Below are positions 1 through 8,689 of a stretch of 64,000 nucleotides of DNA, in pieces. The stretch covers positions 1 to 64,000 of the forward strand of contig NZ_JAAOLY010000005.1 of NCBI RefSeq assembly GCF_011601275.1, written 5' to 3'. The translations under genes and the position numbers were made by a program. The notes under the pieces are model-generated. The model saw only the letters and a program-made list of their open reading frames with translations, searched no databases and was not told where the DNA came from. The stretch is from Janthinobacterium lividum. Lineage in GTDB: Bacteria > Pseudomonadota > Gammaproteobacteria > Burkholderiales > Burkholderiaceae_D. The first letter of the stretch is position 1. The number at the start of each line of letters is the position of its first letter.

Positions 1-1915
1 ACGACCACGGACAGCAGCGCCTGGAAGAAAAGAATATCGATGGCAAGCTGGTGCGCGTGACGAATACGCTGGGCGCCCAGCTGGCACACCAGTACGATGC
101 GTTCGGCAACCTGATCCAGACCCGCGACGCGATGCAAAACGTCATCAGCGTGAAATACGATATCCGCGGACGCAAGAAGGAAATGGTCGATCCGGATACG
201 GGCTGGTGGCAGTACGACTACAACGCGCTGGGCGAACTGGTATGGCAGCAAAGCCCGAACCAGCGCGCGCTGAATCAAGCCACGACCCTGGAATACGATC
301 TGCTGGGGCGCCTCATCAACCGTTCCGAGCCGGAATACGCCAGCTACTGGCGCTATGACCGCTACCTCGACGGCAGCGCCTGCAGCAAGGGCATCGGCAA
401 GCTGTGCTCGAGCGGCAGCAGCAATGGCGTGAGCCGCAAGATCGCCTACGACAGCCTGGGACGGCCGGTCAATACGCGCACGGATGTGACCGGTGGACCC
501 AGCTTTGCCAGCGGCGTGCGCTACGACGCGAATGGCCGCCTGGTCAGTCAGATCTATCCGACCGGCGTGCAGGTGGACTACCAATATACGCCGAAGGGCT
601 TCCTGTCCTCGGCCACGCTGGCGCAGGCGGCCAGCATTACGCCGCTGCCGGGCGCGAATGGCGCGGCGACGGCACCGGCGACGAGCCGCCCGGCCGGCAG
701 CCTGCTGTGGCAAGGCCAGTTCTATGATGCACGCGGCCAGGCGGAGCAGCAGTTCTATGGCAACAACGTCACGGTGCGCGCCGCCTTCGAACCGGTCACC
801 GGACGCATCCGCGGCAATACGGCCGCCTTCACGGGTTCGTACGCAGCGATCCTGGATTACCAGTATGAATGGGACAGTTTGAACCACCTGCGCAAGCGCA
901 TCGATGCGAATGGCGACGGTGTCAGCGGTTCGGTGACGGACGATTACGGTTACGATCCGATCGGCCGCTTGAGCAGCTACAGCGTGTCGGCACCGGCGGT
1001 GCCGGGTCTGCAGCGCACGGTCAGTTTGCAATACAACGCGCTGGGCAGCGTGCTGTACAAGAGCGACGTCGGCACCTACAGCTATCCGGCATCGGGACCG
1101 GGCGTGGTGCGCCCGCATGCCTTGATGAGCGTCAGCGGCGCGGTACCGGCCAGCTATACCTATGACGCGAACGGCAACCTGACGGGTGCCAGCGCCGGCA
1201 GCTACCGCAAGATCAGCTACACCAGCTTTAACCTGCCAGACGGACAGAATGGACTGGAAGGACCGAACGGTTACCCGCGCTACAGCTGGCAGTACGATGA
1301 AAACCACCAGCGCGTGAAGGAAACCCGTGTCAGCAGCAACGGCACGCGCGTGACCTGGATGATGCACCCGGACAATGCTGGCGGCCTGGCTTTCGAGAGC
1401 GAACAGAATGGCGGCAGCATCAGCAACCGGCATTACCTGTCGATCGGCGGCGCCAGCCTGGGCGTGCTGGTGACAACAGGCAGCCTGCCGGCACTGGGCG
1501 CCGGGCAGATGGAGCCGTGGATACCGCCTAGCCTGGTGGTAGTGAAACTGGAATACTGGCACAAAGACATGCAGGGAAGCCTGGTCAGCACGACCGACCA
1601 TAACGGCACGCTGACGGCACGCTACTCCTACGATCCATTCGGCAAGCGCCGCACGGCAAGTGGCAACTACGACGCCAGCGGCAAGCTGGTGTATGACTGG
1701 AACAATACCAGCAGCGGCACCGACCGCGGCTACACGGGCCACGAGCACCTGGACGACGTTGGCGTGATCCACATGAACGGGCGCCTCTTCGATCCGCGCC
1801 TGGGTATGTTCATGCAGGGCGATCCGTTCATCCAGGATCCGATGAATCTGCAGAACTACAACCGCTACGCGTATTGCTATAACAATCCGATGACGTGTAC
1901 GGACCCGAGTGGCTA
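1..1915 (+). repeat. RHS core direct repeat, copy 1
   Basis: Bases 1 to about 1915 match 19683 to about 21597 with a constant offset of 19682 and only scattered single-base differences. I count about seven amino-acid changes over roughly 640 residues, for example KKEMVDP versus KKEIVDP and NGRLFD versus NGRIFD. Similarity stops abruptly at the DPSGY/DPTGY core end, where the toxin tips begin. The left limit of the repeat lies outside the window. Confidence 0.95.
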
Positions 1916-2960
1916 CCTATTTAATGGATTGATTAAATTTGGACTGGTAGATAACCTGTGGAATAACCATATTAAGAAGTATGCACCAGTGATCGCTGCC
2001 GTGGCGATCAGTGTATATTTACCGGGAACTAATTTTTTAATTGGTTTGGCCGGGGAGGGGGCGATTGCACAGGCAGCCGTCACGGGATTCATTAGCGGTA
2101 CGGTAGCGACAGGAAATGTAAAAGGGGGACTTCAAGGTGCCTTTACTGCCGGTATGTTTGCCGGGGCAGGGAATGTGATCGCGGGAGGGAATTTCTTCAC
2201 CGGTGGAGCTGGGCAGGCATGGGGGTATGGCGCTAGCGTTGCCCTACATGGTGTCATTGGATGTGTCACTAGTGAAGCAACGGGCAGCAATTGCGGATCA
2301 GGAGCATTGAGCGCTGCTTTTAGCAAGGCCATGATTCCGGTAACGGGCCCTATGGTCAAGAGCGATCCCCTCGCCGGTCTAGCCATCAGCAGTGTCGTGG
2401 GCGGTACCGCATCAGTACTTGGCGGTGGTAAATTTGCCAACGGCGCAAGGACTGCCGCGTTTGGATATGCCTTTAATGCAATGTCTGCAGCATCCCGTGC
2501 TAGATTGATAGGCGCAGGTGGATTTCTAGGAGGAACAGCCGGGGGGGTAGTGGCTGGCGGTTGCGTTGTTGGAAGTGCAGGTATTTGTACAGTAGGCGCT
2601 CCCGCGATTGTTGGTCTAGGGATCGCTGGAGGGGCCACATTTGGCAACTTTATAGCCACATTAACAGATACATTAGATAACTGGATCTTTGGAGCAAGCA
2701 GCGGAGGGAGTGACGTCAAAACGCCGACACCTGAGGCTCCATATCCCAATAATCCTGACAACTCCGATTTTGATCGTATCAATGGCGGACAGGGTGCAAA
2801 GCTAAACCCTGAGGATGGCTCAGTTTGGGAGCGAGATAAGTCACAACATGGCAGTCGTGACGGTGATGGATCCCAATGGAAGCGATGGCCAGATAAACGA
2901 TCCTGGGGAAAAGGTGAAACGCCAAATAGTATTTGGCCTGACGGGAGGATTCGAAAATGA
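1..2960 (+). CDS. RHS repeat polymorphic toxin 1 (5' end outside window)
   Basis: The reading frame is open from the first bases, so the gene begins upstream of the window. It carries tandem YD/RHS repeats (YDAFGNL, YDIRGRK, YDLLGRL, YDANGNL and others) and the RHS core terminus around position 1800-1910, with the pattern R.FDPRLGMF.QGDPF...NLQNYNRYAYCYNNP..DPSGY. RHS cores form a hollow shell enclosing a C-terminal toxin that is released by self-cleavage near the DPxGY motif (family knowledge). After the core the roughly 348-residue tip differs completely from RHS-2. It has Gly/Ala-rich pretoxin segments, then a short Trp/Lys/Arg/His-rich end (WERDKSQHG..., WPDGRIRK) that looks like a small nuclease toxin. 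I suspect an RNase of the numbered Ntox type but cannot name the family. The tip is more AT-rich than the core, as expected for exchanged tips. The stop overlaps the next gene (ATGA). Confidence 0.9.
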   Translation, partial: DHGQQRLEEKNIDGKLVRVTNTLGAQLAHQYDAFGNLIQTRDAMQNVISVKYDIRGRKKEMVDPDTGWWQYDYNALGELVWQQSPNQRALNQATTLEYDLLGRLINRSEPEYASYWRYDRYLDGSACSKGIGKLCSSGSSNGVSRKIAYDSLGRPVNTRTDVTGGPSFASGVRYDANGRLVSQIYPTGVQVDYQYTPKGFLSSATLAQAASITPLPGANGAATAPATSRPAGSLLWQGQFYDARGQAEQQFYGNNVTVRAAFEPVTGRIRGNTAAFTGSYAAILDYQYEWDSLNHLRKRIDANGDGVSGSVTDDYGYDPIGRLSSYSVSAPAVPGLQRTVSLQYNALGSVLYKSDVGTYSYPASGPGVVRPHALMSVSGAVPASYTYDANGNLTGASAGSYRKISYTSFNLPDGQNGLEGPNGYPRYSWQYDENHQRVKETRVSSNGTRVTWMMHPDNAGGLAFESEQNGGSISNRHYLSIGGASLGVLVTTGSLPALGAGQMEPWIPPSLVVVKLEYWHKDMQGSLVSTTDHNGTLTARYSYDPFGKRRTASGNYDASGKLVYDWNNTSSGTDRGYTGHEHLDDVGVIHMNGRLFDPRLGMFMQGDPFIQDPMNLQNYNRYAYCYNNPMTCTDPSGYLFNGLIKFGLVDNLWNNHIKKYAPVIAAVAISVYLPGTNFLIGLAGEGAIAQAAVTGFISGTVATGNVKGGLQGAFTAGMFAGAGNVIAGGNFFTGGAGQAWGYGASVALHGVIGCVTSEATGSNCGSGALSAAFSKAMIPVTGPMVKSDPLAGLAISSVVGGTASVLGGGKFANGARTAAFGYAFNAMSAASRARLIGAGGFLGGTAGGVVAGGCVVGSAGICTVGAPAIVGLGIAGGATFGNFIATLTDTLDNWIFGASSGGSDVKTPTPEAPYPNNPDNSDFDRINGGQGAKLNPEDGSVWERDKSQHGSRDGDGSQWKRWPDKRSWGKGETPNSIWPDGRIRK

Positions 2961-3355
2961 GTAAAACGGATTGTATTATTGATTTTTCCGTGCTGTTTGA
3001 GCGAGTCCTGGGGTGTTGGCCGGAATCTATTGATGTCGGGCAGTTACGTGTAAATGGAAACCACCCTGATTTGTATGTTGTAATTGGCTTGGGAGATATG
3101 GGGGATTCGATAGTTGAAGATCTCAGCATTGAGACTGATGCTGTACTCGTGACTAGTCTTTGTGATGCCCTTACATCAACCATTCGTTCTGCTGCGCTAT
3201 TCTGTACGGAAATTAGACCTGCATTATTGCGGCCAGATACCGTACGTGAAAACTTTGAGAAACGATTACATCGAGCCGTAAAGAATCCCGACCTAGGATG
3301 GAGTAATGATGATATTTTATTAATAAAGAGATACTTTGCAGTGAACGCACAATAG
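2957..3355 (+). CDS. Candidate immunity protein for RHS toxin 1
   Basis: This 132-residue protein starts at an ATG that overlaps the RHS-1 stop codon (ATGA), the usual position of a cognate immunity gene. It is small, acidic to neutral and has no signal peptide or membrane segment, which would suit protection against a cytoplasmic toxin. I recognise no named immunity family. It contains a hydrophobic beta-rich stretch (LYVVIGLGDMGDSIVEDLSI) and an alpha-helical C-terminus. Its base composition resembles the AT-rich toxin tip rather than the RHS core, so the two probably travel together. The immunity role is inferred from position only. Confidence 0.75.
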   Translation: MSKTDCIIDFSVLFERVLGCWPESIDVGQLRVNGNHPDLYVVIGLGDMGDSIVEDLSIETDAVLVTSLCDALTSTIRSAALFCTEIRPALLRPDTVRENFEKRLHRAVKNPDLGWSNDDILLIKRYFAVNAQ

Positions 3356-3851
3356 CAAAGCTGGCGGGCCACCTTCGGAAAGTGTTCAAGAAAATACATC
3401 GTACATTGCATTAGTATCAACATGGTCTAGCAAAACGCAGTTTGGCACGGCGTGGATACTGTTAGCGTTGCCTTGACGACAGGGCCGTACAACAGACCAG
3501 CAATGTATGAGAATGACGATCATGAGTACCCACCGCCCACCTGTTTTGAGATTGGCCAATAGCACATTTACGCGATCGATTACTGAATCGCCCACTGAAC
3601 TGATAAGAAATTACTGAGAAATACTCTATAACCAAAAATAATGGATGAGGAGGGACGAAAAACATCAATGAATATTGCTCACCGAATTATCGTGGCGACC
3701 ATCACTGAAATTAAATATGGATATCTATTTAATTGCCTCATATTATTTCAAGTATTCCCATAAATTTTCGGCTAAAATCATGAGCGACTTGAATTAGTCG
3801 CAAAGCGAACCAAAAACAGAAGTGACTGTCTTTTATGCTTTTCAAGAGTCA
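3356..3851 (+). other. Intergenic region before the secretion operon
   Basis: No convincing gene is visible in either direction. The right half is AT-rich and must hold the promoter for the secretion-like operon that starts at 3852, but I cannot pick a confident -35/-10 pair. The short open frames on the minus strand lack ribosome-binding sites and recognisable content. Confidence 0.5.
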
Positions 3852-4391
3852 ATGTATTTTTTAAAAAAACTTCCGCAATTTTACTTCTCCGCAAGCCAGC
3901 ATTGGCCATGGCTGGCCGCCGGCGCCGTGCTGTGCTGCTCGGTCTGGCTGGCTTTTTTTGAATTGCCAACGCAGCGTACGGATAACAAGACTTCGGCAGT
4001 CAAGGTACGCACACTGGAAGCCCAGCTGCGCGCGCAAGCCGCTGATGCCGTGACGGCGCAGCAGAACCTGGCAGCAGAATTGGCCGGCTTCGACAGCCTG
4101 TCGCTAATGACGGCGGATTTGCAATCACTGGCCACGCAAAATGGCCTACTAATGTCGGATGCGAGCTTCAAGCCGGCCACCGACAGTCAAGCCGCCGCCG
4201 GGATCGGCCGGGTCGAGGTCAATACGCGCATCAAGGGCGCTTATTTGCCGTTGAAGAAAACCCTGGCAACGATGCTGGCCACGCATGGCGGATTGGCGCT
4301 GGACTCGCTATCGCTGCGGCGCGCGCGCGCCAGCGATAGCGTGATGGATATCGATGTGCGTTTCACCTACTTTTACCGGAAGTCAAGCTGA
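3852..4391 (+). CDS. PilO/GspM-like inner-membrane assembly protein
   Basis: The product is a 179-residue single-pass membrane protein, first gene of the operon. An N-terminal transmembrane segment (about residues 15-37, WPWLAAGAVLCCSVWLAFF) is followed by an Ala/Gln/Leu-rich coiled-coil stretch and then a compact domain. That is the architecture of PilO, GspM and MshJ, which join the inner-membrane platform of type IV pili and type II secretion systems. The ATG at 3852 is preferred over an upstream GTG at 3822 because it places the membrane segment directly after a short cationic N-terminus. The stop overlaps the next start by one base. Sequence-level similarity to any one family is weak; the assignment rests on topology and context. 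Confidence 0.7.
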   Translation: MYFLKKLPQFYFSASQHWPWLAAGAVLCCSVWLAFFELPTQRTDNKTSAVKVRTLEAQLRAQAADAVTAQQNLAAELAGFDSLSLMTADLQSLATQNGLLMSDASFKPATDSQAAAGIGRVEVNTRIKGAYLPLKKTLATMLATHGGLALDSLSLRRARASDSVMDIDVRFTYFYRKSS

Positions 4392-4927
4392 TGGCGATAT
4401 CGATGCCGAACTTGCCGGCCCGACGGCAAGTTCTATGGCTGGCAGCGCTACTCACGGCGGCCTTGTGCGGCTGGACTGCCTGGCACGAGCAGGAAAGCCT
4501 TGCCTTGGCCTCCGAAGAGACGGTGCCACGTCGACAAGCAGTCGCGACAGCTCCGCGAGCGCAAGGAATTAGCACTGGAGAGGCCGGCAGCTTGCTGGAA
4601 CGTGACCCCCTGGTGGAATCCAAAACAGACTTGTTTCGTTTCATCAGTTTCCAGCCGCCCGCACCGAAAGCCTTGCCGCCACCGCCGCCACCACCGCCGC
4701 CAAAACCGAGCGCGCCGACCTTTCCCTATCAGTACTTCGGGCGCATGGTCGACGTCGATGGCAGGACGGTCACTTATTTAACGCGTGGCGACACACTTAT
4801 TCCCATCCATGCACGCCAGTTGTTGGATAATACATACCGCATCGATGCCGTGACAGAAACGCAGATTGTCGTGACGTATGTGCCGCTGGAAGAAAAAATA
4901 GTGATCGCCGTGCAGACCGGTAAGTAA
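4391..4927 (+). CDS. PilP/GspC-like secretion-system periplasmic protein
   Basis: This 178-residue protein has an N-terminal membrane anchor (LWLAALLTAALCGWTAW), a long linker with a run of prolines (residues about 95-108), and a small C-terminal beta domain (YQYFGRMVDVDGRTVTYLTRGDTL...). Such SH3-like HR/PilP domains bind the N0/N1 domains of the secretin and couple inner and outer membrane parts. It overlaps the preceding stop by one base (TGATG) and lies 57 bases before the secretin gene, which fits that partnership. PilP, MshK and GspC are all possible equivalents. Confidence 0.75.
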   Translation: MAISMPNLPARRQVLWLAALLTAALCGWTAWHEQESLALASEETVPRRQAVATAPRAQGISTGEAGSLLERDPLVESKTDLFRFISFQPPAPKALPPPPPPPPPKPSAPTFPYQYFGRMVDVDGRTVTYLTRGDTLIPIHARQLLDNTYRIDAVTETQIVVTYVPLEEKIVIAVQTGK

Positions 4928-4984
4928 AAAAGCAAATAAAAGGCTGGCGCCAGCAAGGCGTTCATGCATAACAGGGAGTAGGCA

Positions 4985-7309
4985 TTGCGTTACAAGGGAC
5001 ATTATTTGGGCTGGGCTGGCGCGGTTTGCAGTGCCGTCTTGCTGGCGGGATGCGGCACGCAGTATATACGCGACGATGCACAGCGCCAGATCGGCGCCGG
5101 CAAGTATGAGGATGCGCTGCAGGCCTATGATAAAGCCCTGCTAAACGATCCGGAAAGCGTGATTCTACGCACCGGCCAGCTTGCCGCGCGCGACACCATT
5201 CTGGCACGCTTGTTGACGGCGGCGACGGCGGCACGTTCGCGCGGCAATGAGACCCAGGCGAAGGAAATCCTGCAGCGCGCGCTAGCAATACAGCCCAACG
5301 AAGACAGGGCCAGGGCCATGTTGCTGGAAATCGAGCGCGACACGCGGCAAAAGGCTGCCGTGGCCAGCGCCCGCGAACTGATTGAGAAAGGCATGCGCGA
5401 GCGCGCCATGCTGGTGATCGAGGCTGCCCTGAAGGATACGCCAAGAAATACCGAATTGCTCGGCCTGCAGCGGCAACTGGAACTGGCCAGCAAGCAGTCC
5501 GAGCTGAGCGTCGCCCGGCTGGCTGAAACCCGCCCCATCTCGCTCGACTTCCGCGATGCCAACCTGCGCATGGTGCTCGAGGCGCTCACGCGCAACAGCG
5601 GCATCAATTTTGTGCTCGACAAGGACGTGCGCCAAGATTTGCGCACCACGATTTTTCTGCGGCAGACACGCCTCGACGATGCGCTGGAATTGCTGACCTC
5701 AACGAGTCAATTGACCTTCAAGGTGCTCGATGCATCGACTGTATTGATCTATCCGAAGACAGCGGAAAAAGCCAAGGAATACCAGGACCTGGTGATCCGC
5801 GCCTTCTATCTGTCCAGTGCGGACGTCAAGCAGACGGCCTTGCTGTTGAAGACCATGCTGAAGATACGCGAGCCGTTCATCGATGAAAAGCTGAACCTGA
5901 TCATGGTACGCGAGACACCGGAAACGATACGCCTGGCCGAACGCCTGATCGCGCTACATGACTTGTCCGAGCCGGAAGTGATGATGGAAGTCGAGGTGCT
6001 GGAAATCAAGCGTTCCAGCCTGACCGAACTGGGCATCAAGTACCCGGACGGCTTCAACCTGACGCCCATCGCACCCGCCGGCTCGGACGGCTTTACATTA
6101 GGCAACCTGAAGAGCCTAAACCGCGATTCCATCGGCATCAATTTGCCCGATGTTCGCATCAACCTGCACCGCGACGTGGGCGACGTGAATATCCTGGCCA
6201 ATCCCAAGATCCGCGCGCGCAACCGGGAAAAAGCCAAGATCCTGATCGGCGACAAACTGCCGGTGGTAACCACGACCGGCAGCTCGAATAACAACAGCTT
6301 TATTTCCGAATCGGTGCAGTATGTCGATGTCGGCCTGAAGCTTGACGTCGAGCCGAATATCTATCTGGACGACGAAGTGGCGATCAAGGTGGGACTGGAA
6401 GTGAGCTCGCTGGTGCGCGAGATCAAGACCGCTGCCGGTTCGCTGGTGTACCAGATTGGCACGCGTACCGCGAGTACGGTGCTGCGGCTGCGCGATGGCG
6501 AAACCCAGCTGCTGGCGGGGTTAATCAGCAACGAAGAGCGCATGAGCGCCAACCGCGTGCCGGGTATCGGCGACCTGCCACTGGTGGGCCGTCTCTTTTC
6601 TTCCCAGCGCGACGACGGCCAGCGCACGGAGATCGTGCTGTCGATCACACCACGCATCGTGCGCAATATCCGCAGGCCGGACCTGAATCAGGCCGAGTTC
6701 TGGTCGGGTACGGAAAACGACGTACGCAGCAGGCCGTTGACCCTGCCTGCCGTGGAAAAACCAGGCGCGGCCAAGGGCATGCCACCGGTGCCAGGCCTGC
6801 CAGGCGCGGTGCCGATGCCAATGGCTCCGGGTGCGCCGCAGGGCATAGCGCCAATGATGGTACCGCCGCAGGATGGAGGAGTGCCCGTACCAGCCGCACC
6901 GCAGGTGGCCCTCTCGCTAGTAGGGCCACAGGAGGTCAAGGCTGGCGACACGTTTACCGTGCATGTCAATGTGAAGGCTGCCACTGCCTTGCGTGGCATG
7001 CCGCTGAAGCTGCAATTTTCGCAGCAGAACCTGCAAGTGGTCGACGCGGATGAAGGCGCCTTTTTTACTCAGGATGGCGCCACGGCCAGCGCGAGCAAGT
7101 CGATGGAGCAAGTCAAGGGGCTGGCATCGATGGCCATCCTGCGCACCGGCGCCGCCGGCGTGAAAGGCGAGGGCACGATGATGAGCTTCAAGTTCAAGGC
7201 GCTTGCGGCGGGCCCTGCCGAGATTCGCGTGTTATCGGCCAAATCGATTTCCTCGACGCCGATCGACGCCGAGACGTTGCCCGCGCCGCTGCGCGTGATG
7301 GTCAAGTGA
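4985..7309 (+). CDS. Secretin lipoprotein with C-terminal cohesin-like domain (GspD/PilQ/MshL family)
   Basis: The 774-residue outer-membrane channel protein starts at TTG 4985 behind AGGGAG. Its N-terminus is a lipoprotein signal with lipobox LLAGC. The order of parts is TPR-like repeats (about 30-170, e.g. GKYEDALQAYDKALLNDP), a short secretin/TonB N-terminal domain (about 180-260), an N1 domain, and the secretin core ending in VPGIGDLPLVGRLF...TEIVLSITPRIVR (about 560). A Pro/Met-rich linker (about 600-645) follows. The last 125 residues (VALSLVGPQEVKAGDTFTVHV... to the end) read as a cohesin-type beta sandwich. Secretins multimerise into the exit pore. The TPR front and the cohesin tail are additions absent from textbook GspD and suggest docking of substrates or surface proteins. 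Confidence 0.9.
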   Translation: MRYKGHYLGWAGAVCSAVLLAGCGTQYIRDDAQRQIGAGKYEDALQAYDKALLNDPESVILRTGQLAARDTILARLLTAATAARSRGNETQAKEILQRALAIQPNEDRARAMLLEIERDTRQKAAVASARELIEKGMRERAMLVIEAALKDTPRNTELLGLQRQLELASKQSELSVARLAETRPISLDFRDANLRMVLEALTRNSGINFVLDKDVRQDLRTTIFLRQTRLDDALELLTSTSQLTFKVLDASTVLIYPKTAEKAKEYQDLVIRAFYLSSADVKQTALLLKTMLKIREPFIDEKLNLIMVRETPETIRLAERLIALHDLSEPEVMMEVEVLEIKRSSLTELGIKYPDGFNLTPIAPAGSDGFTLGNLKSLNRDSIGINLPDVRINLHRDVGDVNILANPKIRARNREKAKILIGDKLPVVTTTGSSNNNSFISESVQYVDVGLKLDVEPNIYLDDEVAIKVGLEVSSLVREIKTAAGSLVYQIGTRTASTVLRLRDGETQLLAGLISNEERMSANRVPGIGDLPLVGRLFSSQRDDGQRTEIVLSITPRIVRNIRRPDLNQAEFWSGTENDVRSRPLTLPAVEKPGAAKGMPPVPGLPGAVPMPMAPGAPQGIAPMMVPPQDGGVPVPAAPQVALSLVGPQEVKAGDTFTVHVNVKAATALRGMPLKLQFSQQNLQVVDADEGAFFTQDGATASASKSMEQVKGLASMAILRTGAAGVKGEGTMMSFKFKALAAGPAEIRVLSAKSISSTPIDAETLPAPLRVMVK

Positions 7310-7318
7310 GCCCGTGTC

Positions 7319-7810
7319 ATGCATAAACCGCGCAAATTTGCTCATCGCCTGCGCGCCGGCTATACCACTGTCGAGTTGCTCGTGGTGATGGCCGTGCTCG
7401 GCATCCTGGCCACGGCCGCCATGCCGCTGGTCGAGCTGACGGCGACCCGCAACAAGGAGCGCGAACTGAAGCAGTCCTTGTGGGAAATCCGCCGCGCCAT
7501 CGACGGCTACAAACAGGCCTATGATGCAGGAAGGCTCGGCAAGAACGGCCAGGGGAGCGGCTATCCACCGTCGCTGTCAGTACTGGTGCAGGGCGTGCCA
7601 GACCTGGCGGCCGGCGGCCAGACGATGTACTTGCTGCGGCGCATCCCAAAGGATCCGTTCGCGCCTGCCGATGTGAAGGCGGAACTATCCTGGGGCTTGC
7701 GCAGCTACCTGTCTCCACCCGAGGAGCCGAAGGAGGGCGCGGACGTGTTTGACGTCTATTCCACCTCGGACAAGATCGGCATGAATGGCATCGCATACCG
7801 GCTATGGTGA
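7319..7810 (+). CDS. Type II pseudopilin (GspG-like), first of three
   Basis: The 163-residue protein carries a class III (prepilin-type) signal: a cationic leader, then AGYTTVELLVVMAVLGILAT, with cleavage after Gly and Glu at position +5. The C-terminal part contains PPSL..LV and RRIPKDPF motifs typical of GspG-type major pseudopilins with a calcium-binding or loop region. Pseudopilins form the periplasmic piston of type II systems. The gene begins 9 bases after the secretin stop, and its end overlaps the next start. No prepilin peptidase (GspO/PilD) is encoded nearby, so a housekeeping enzyme must process it. Confidence 0.88.
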   Translation: MHKPRKFAHRLRAGYTTVELLVVMAVLGILATAAMPLVELTATRNKERELKQSLWEIRRAIDGYKQAYDAGRLGKNGQGSGYPPSLSVLVQGVPDLAAGGQTMYLLRRIPKDPFAPADVKAELSWGLRSYLSPPEEPKEGADVFDVYSTSDKIGMNGIAYRLW

Positions 7811-8187
7811 CGCGCCCCTTACAACGCGGCTTTACGCTGATCGAACTGCTGGTGGTGATGGCACTGATCGGCATGCTGCTGTCGCTGTCGGTGCCACGCT
7901 ATTTCGGCAATGTCGACAAGGCCAAGGAATCGGTGCTGCGGCAAAACCTCGCGCAGACGCGTGACGCGATCGACAAATATTTTGGCGATAATGGCCGTTA
8001 TCCCGATTCGCTAGACGAAATCGTCGTGCGCCGCTACCTGCGCAAGTTACCTGTCGACCCGATTACCGACCGCAGCGACAGCTGGGTCATTGTCGCGCCG
8101 GAAAAAAAGGACATGGGCGCCGTGTTCGACGTCAGGAGCGGTGCGGCGGGCCGCGCACGCGACGGGAGCGAGTATGCCTCGTGGTAA
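7804..8187 (+). CDS. Type II pseudopilin (GspG/H-like), second of three
   Basis: The 127-residue protein has a prepilin leader and methylation motif RGFTLIELLVVMALIGMLLS, followed by a helix and the GspG-type signature YFGDNGRYPDSLDEIV and RKLPVDPITDR. Start and stop overlap both neighbours (ATGGTGA upstream), so translation is probably coupled. Its similarity to the gene before it suggests local duplication and specialisation as major versus minor pseudopilin. Which one is the main piston subunit cannot be told from sequence alone. Confidence 0.88.
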   Translation: MVTRPLQRGFTLIELLVVMALIGMLLSLSVPRYFGNVDKAKESVLRQNLAQTRDAIDKYFGDNGRYPDSLDEIVVRRYLRKLPVDPITDRSDSWVIVAPEKKDMGAVFDVRSGAAGRARDGSEYASW

Positions 8188-8638
8188 CCAGCATGGCTTT
8201 ACCTATGTCGCCATGCTATTCGCGCTGGCGATGTTCGGTATTGGCTTGGCCGCCGTCGGCGAAGCGTGGAGTACCGCGACACAGCGTGAGCGGGAGGAGG
8301 AGTTGATCCAGATCGGCCAGGCGTATGTACGCGCCATCGGTACCTATTACGCACAGGCGCCCGGGACGGCGAAATCGTACCCGCCTTCGTTGCAGGACCT
8401 GGTCGAGGACAGGCGCTTCGTTGGCGTGCGACGCCACTTGCGCAAGATTTACCTCGATCCGGTAGGCAAGGGTGCTGAATGGGGACTAGTGAGAGCAGCC
8501 GACGGCGGTATCGCTGGCGTCTACAGCCTGAGCGAAAAAGCGCCGTGGCGGCGGCAGCCGCTGTTCCTGCCAGGCGCCGCCCCGGTGATGGGTCAGCGCT
8601 ACACCGACTGGAAATTTGTCTCCGTGGCAGTGCCATGA
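8174..8638 (+). CDS. Type II pseudopilin-like protein, third of three
   Basis: The ATG at 8174 is chosen because GGGAG lies just upstream and the protein then begins MPRGNQHGFTYVAMLF, a prepilin-like leader with Gly-Phe cleavage. Glu at +5 is replaced by Ala, as can occur in GspK-type minor pseudopilins. The 154-residue protein retains PPSLQDLVED and RKIYLDPVG motifs like the other two. It overlaps the previous gene by 14 bases. The missing Glu5 suggests a tip or initiator subunit rather than a polymerising one (inference). Confidence 0.82.
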   Translation: MPRGNQHGFTYVAMLFALAMFGIGLAAVGEAWSTATQREREEELIQIGQAYVRAIGTYYAQAPGTAKSYPPSLQDLVEDRRFVGVRRHLRKIYLDPVGKGAEWGLVRAADGGIAGVYSLSEKAPWRRQPLFLPGAAPVMGQRYTDWKFVSVAVP

Positions 8639-8689
8639 GGCGGTTCTCACCTAAGGCTGCCACTGCCTGTTAGAACGGACTGGATATTC

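Noticed and set aside
3386..3668. Short minus-strand genes after the RHS-1 immunity gene
   Set aside because: No ribosome-binding sites, recognisable content or supporting context.
4670..4710. CCGCCGCCA repeats as a CRISPR or tandem repeat array
   Set aside because: They encode a polyproline linker inside the PilP/GspC-like protein.
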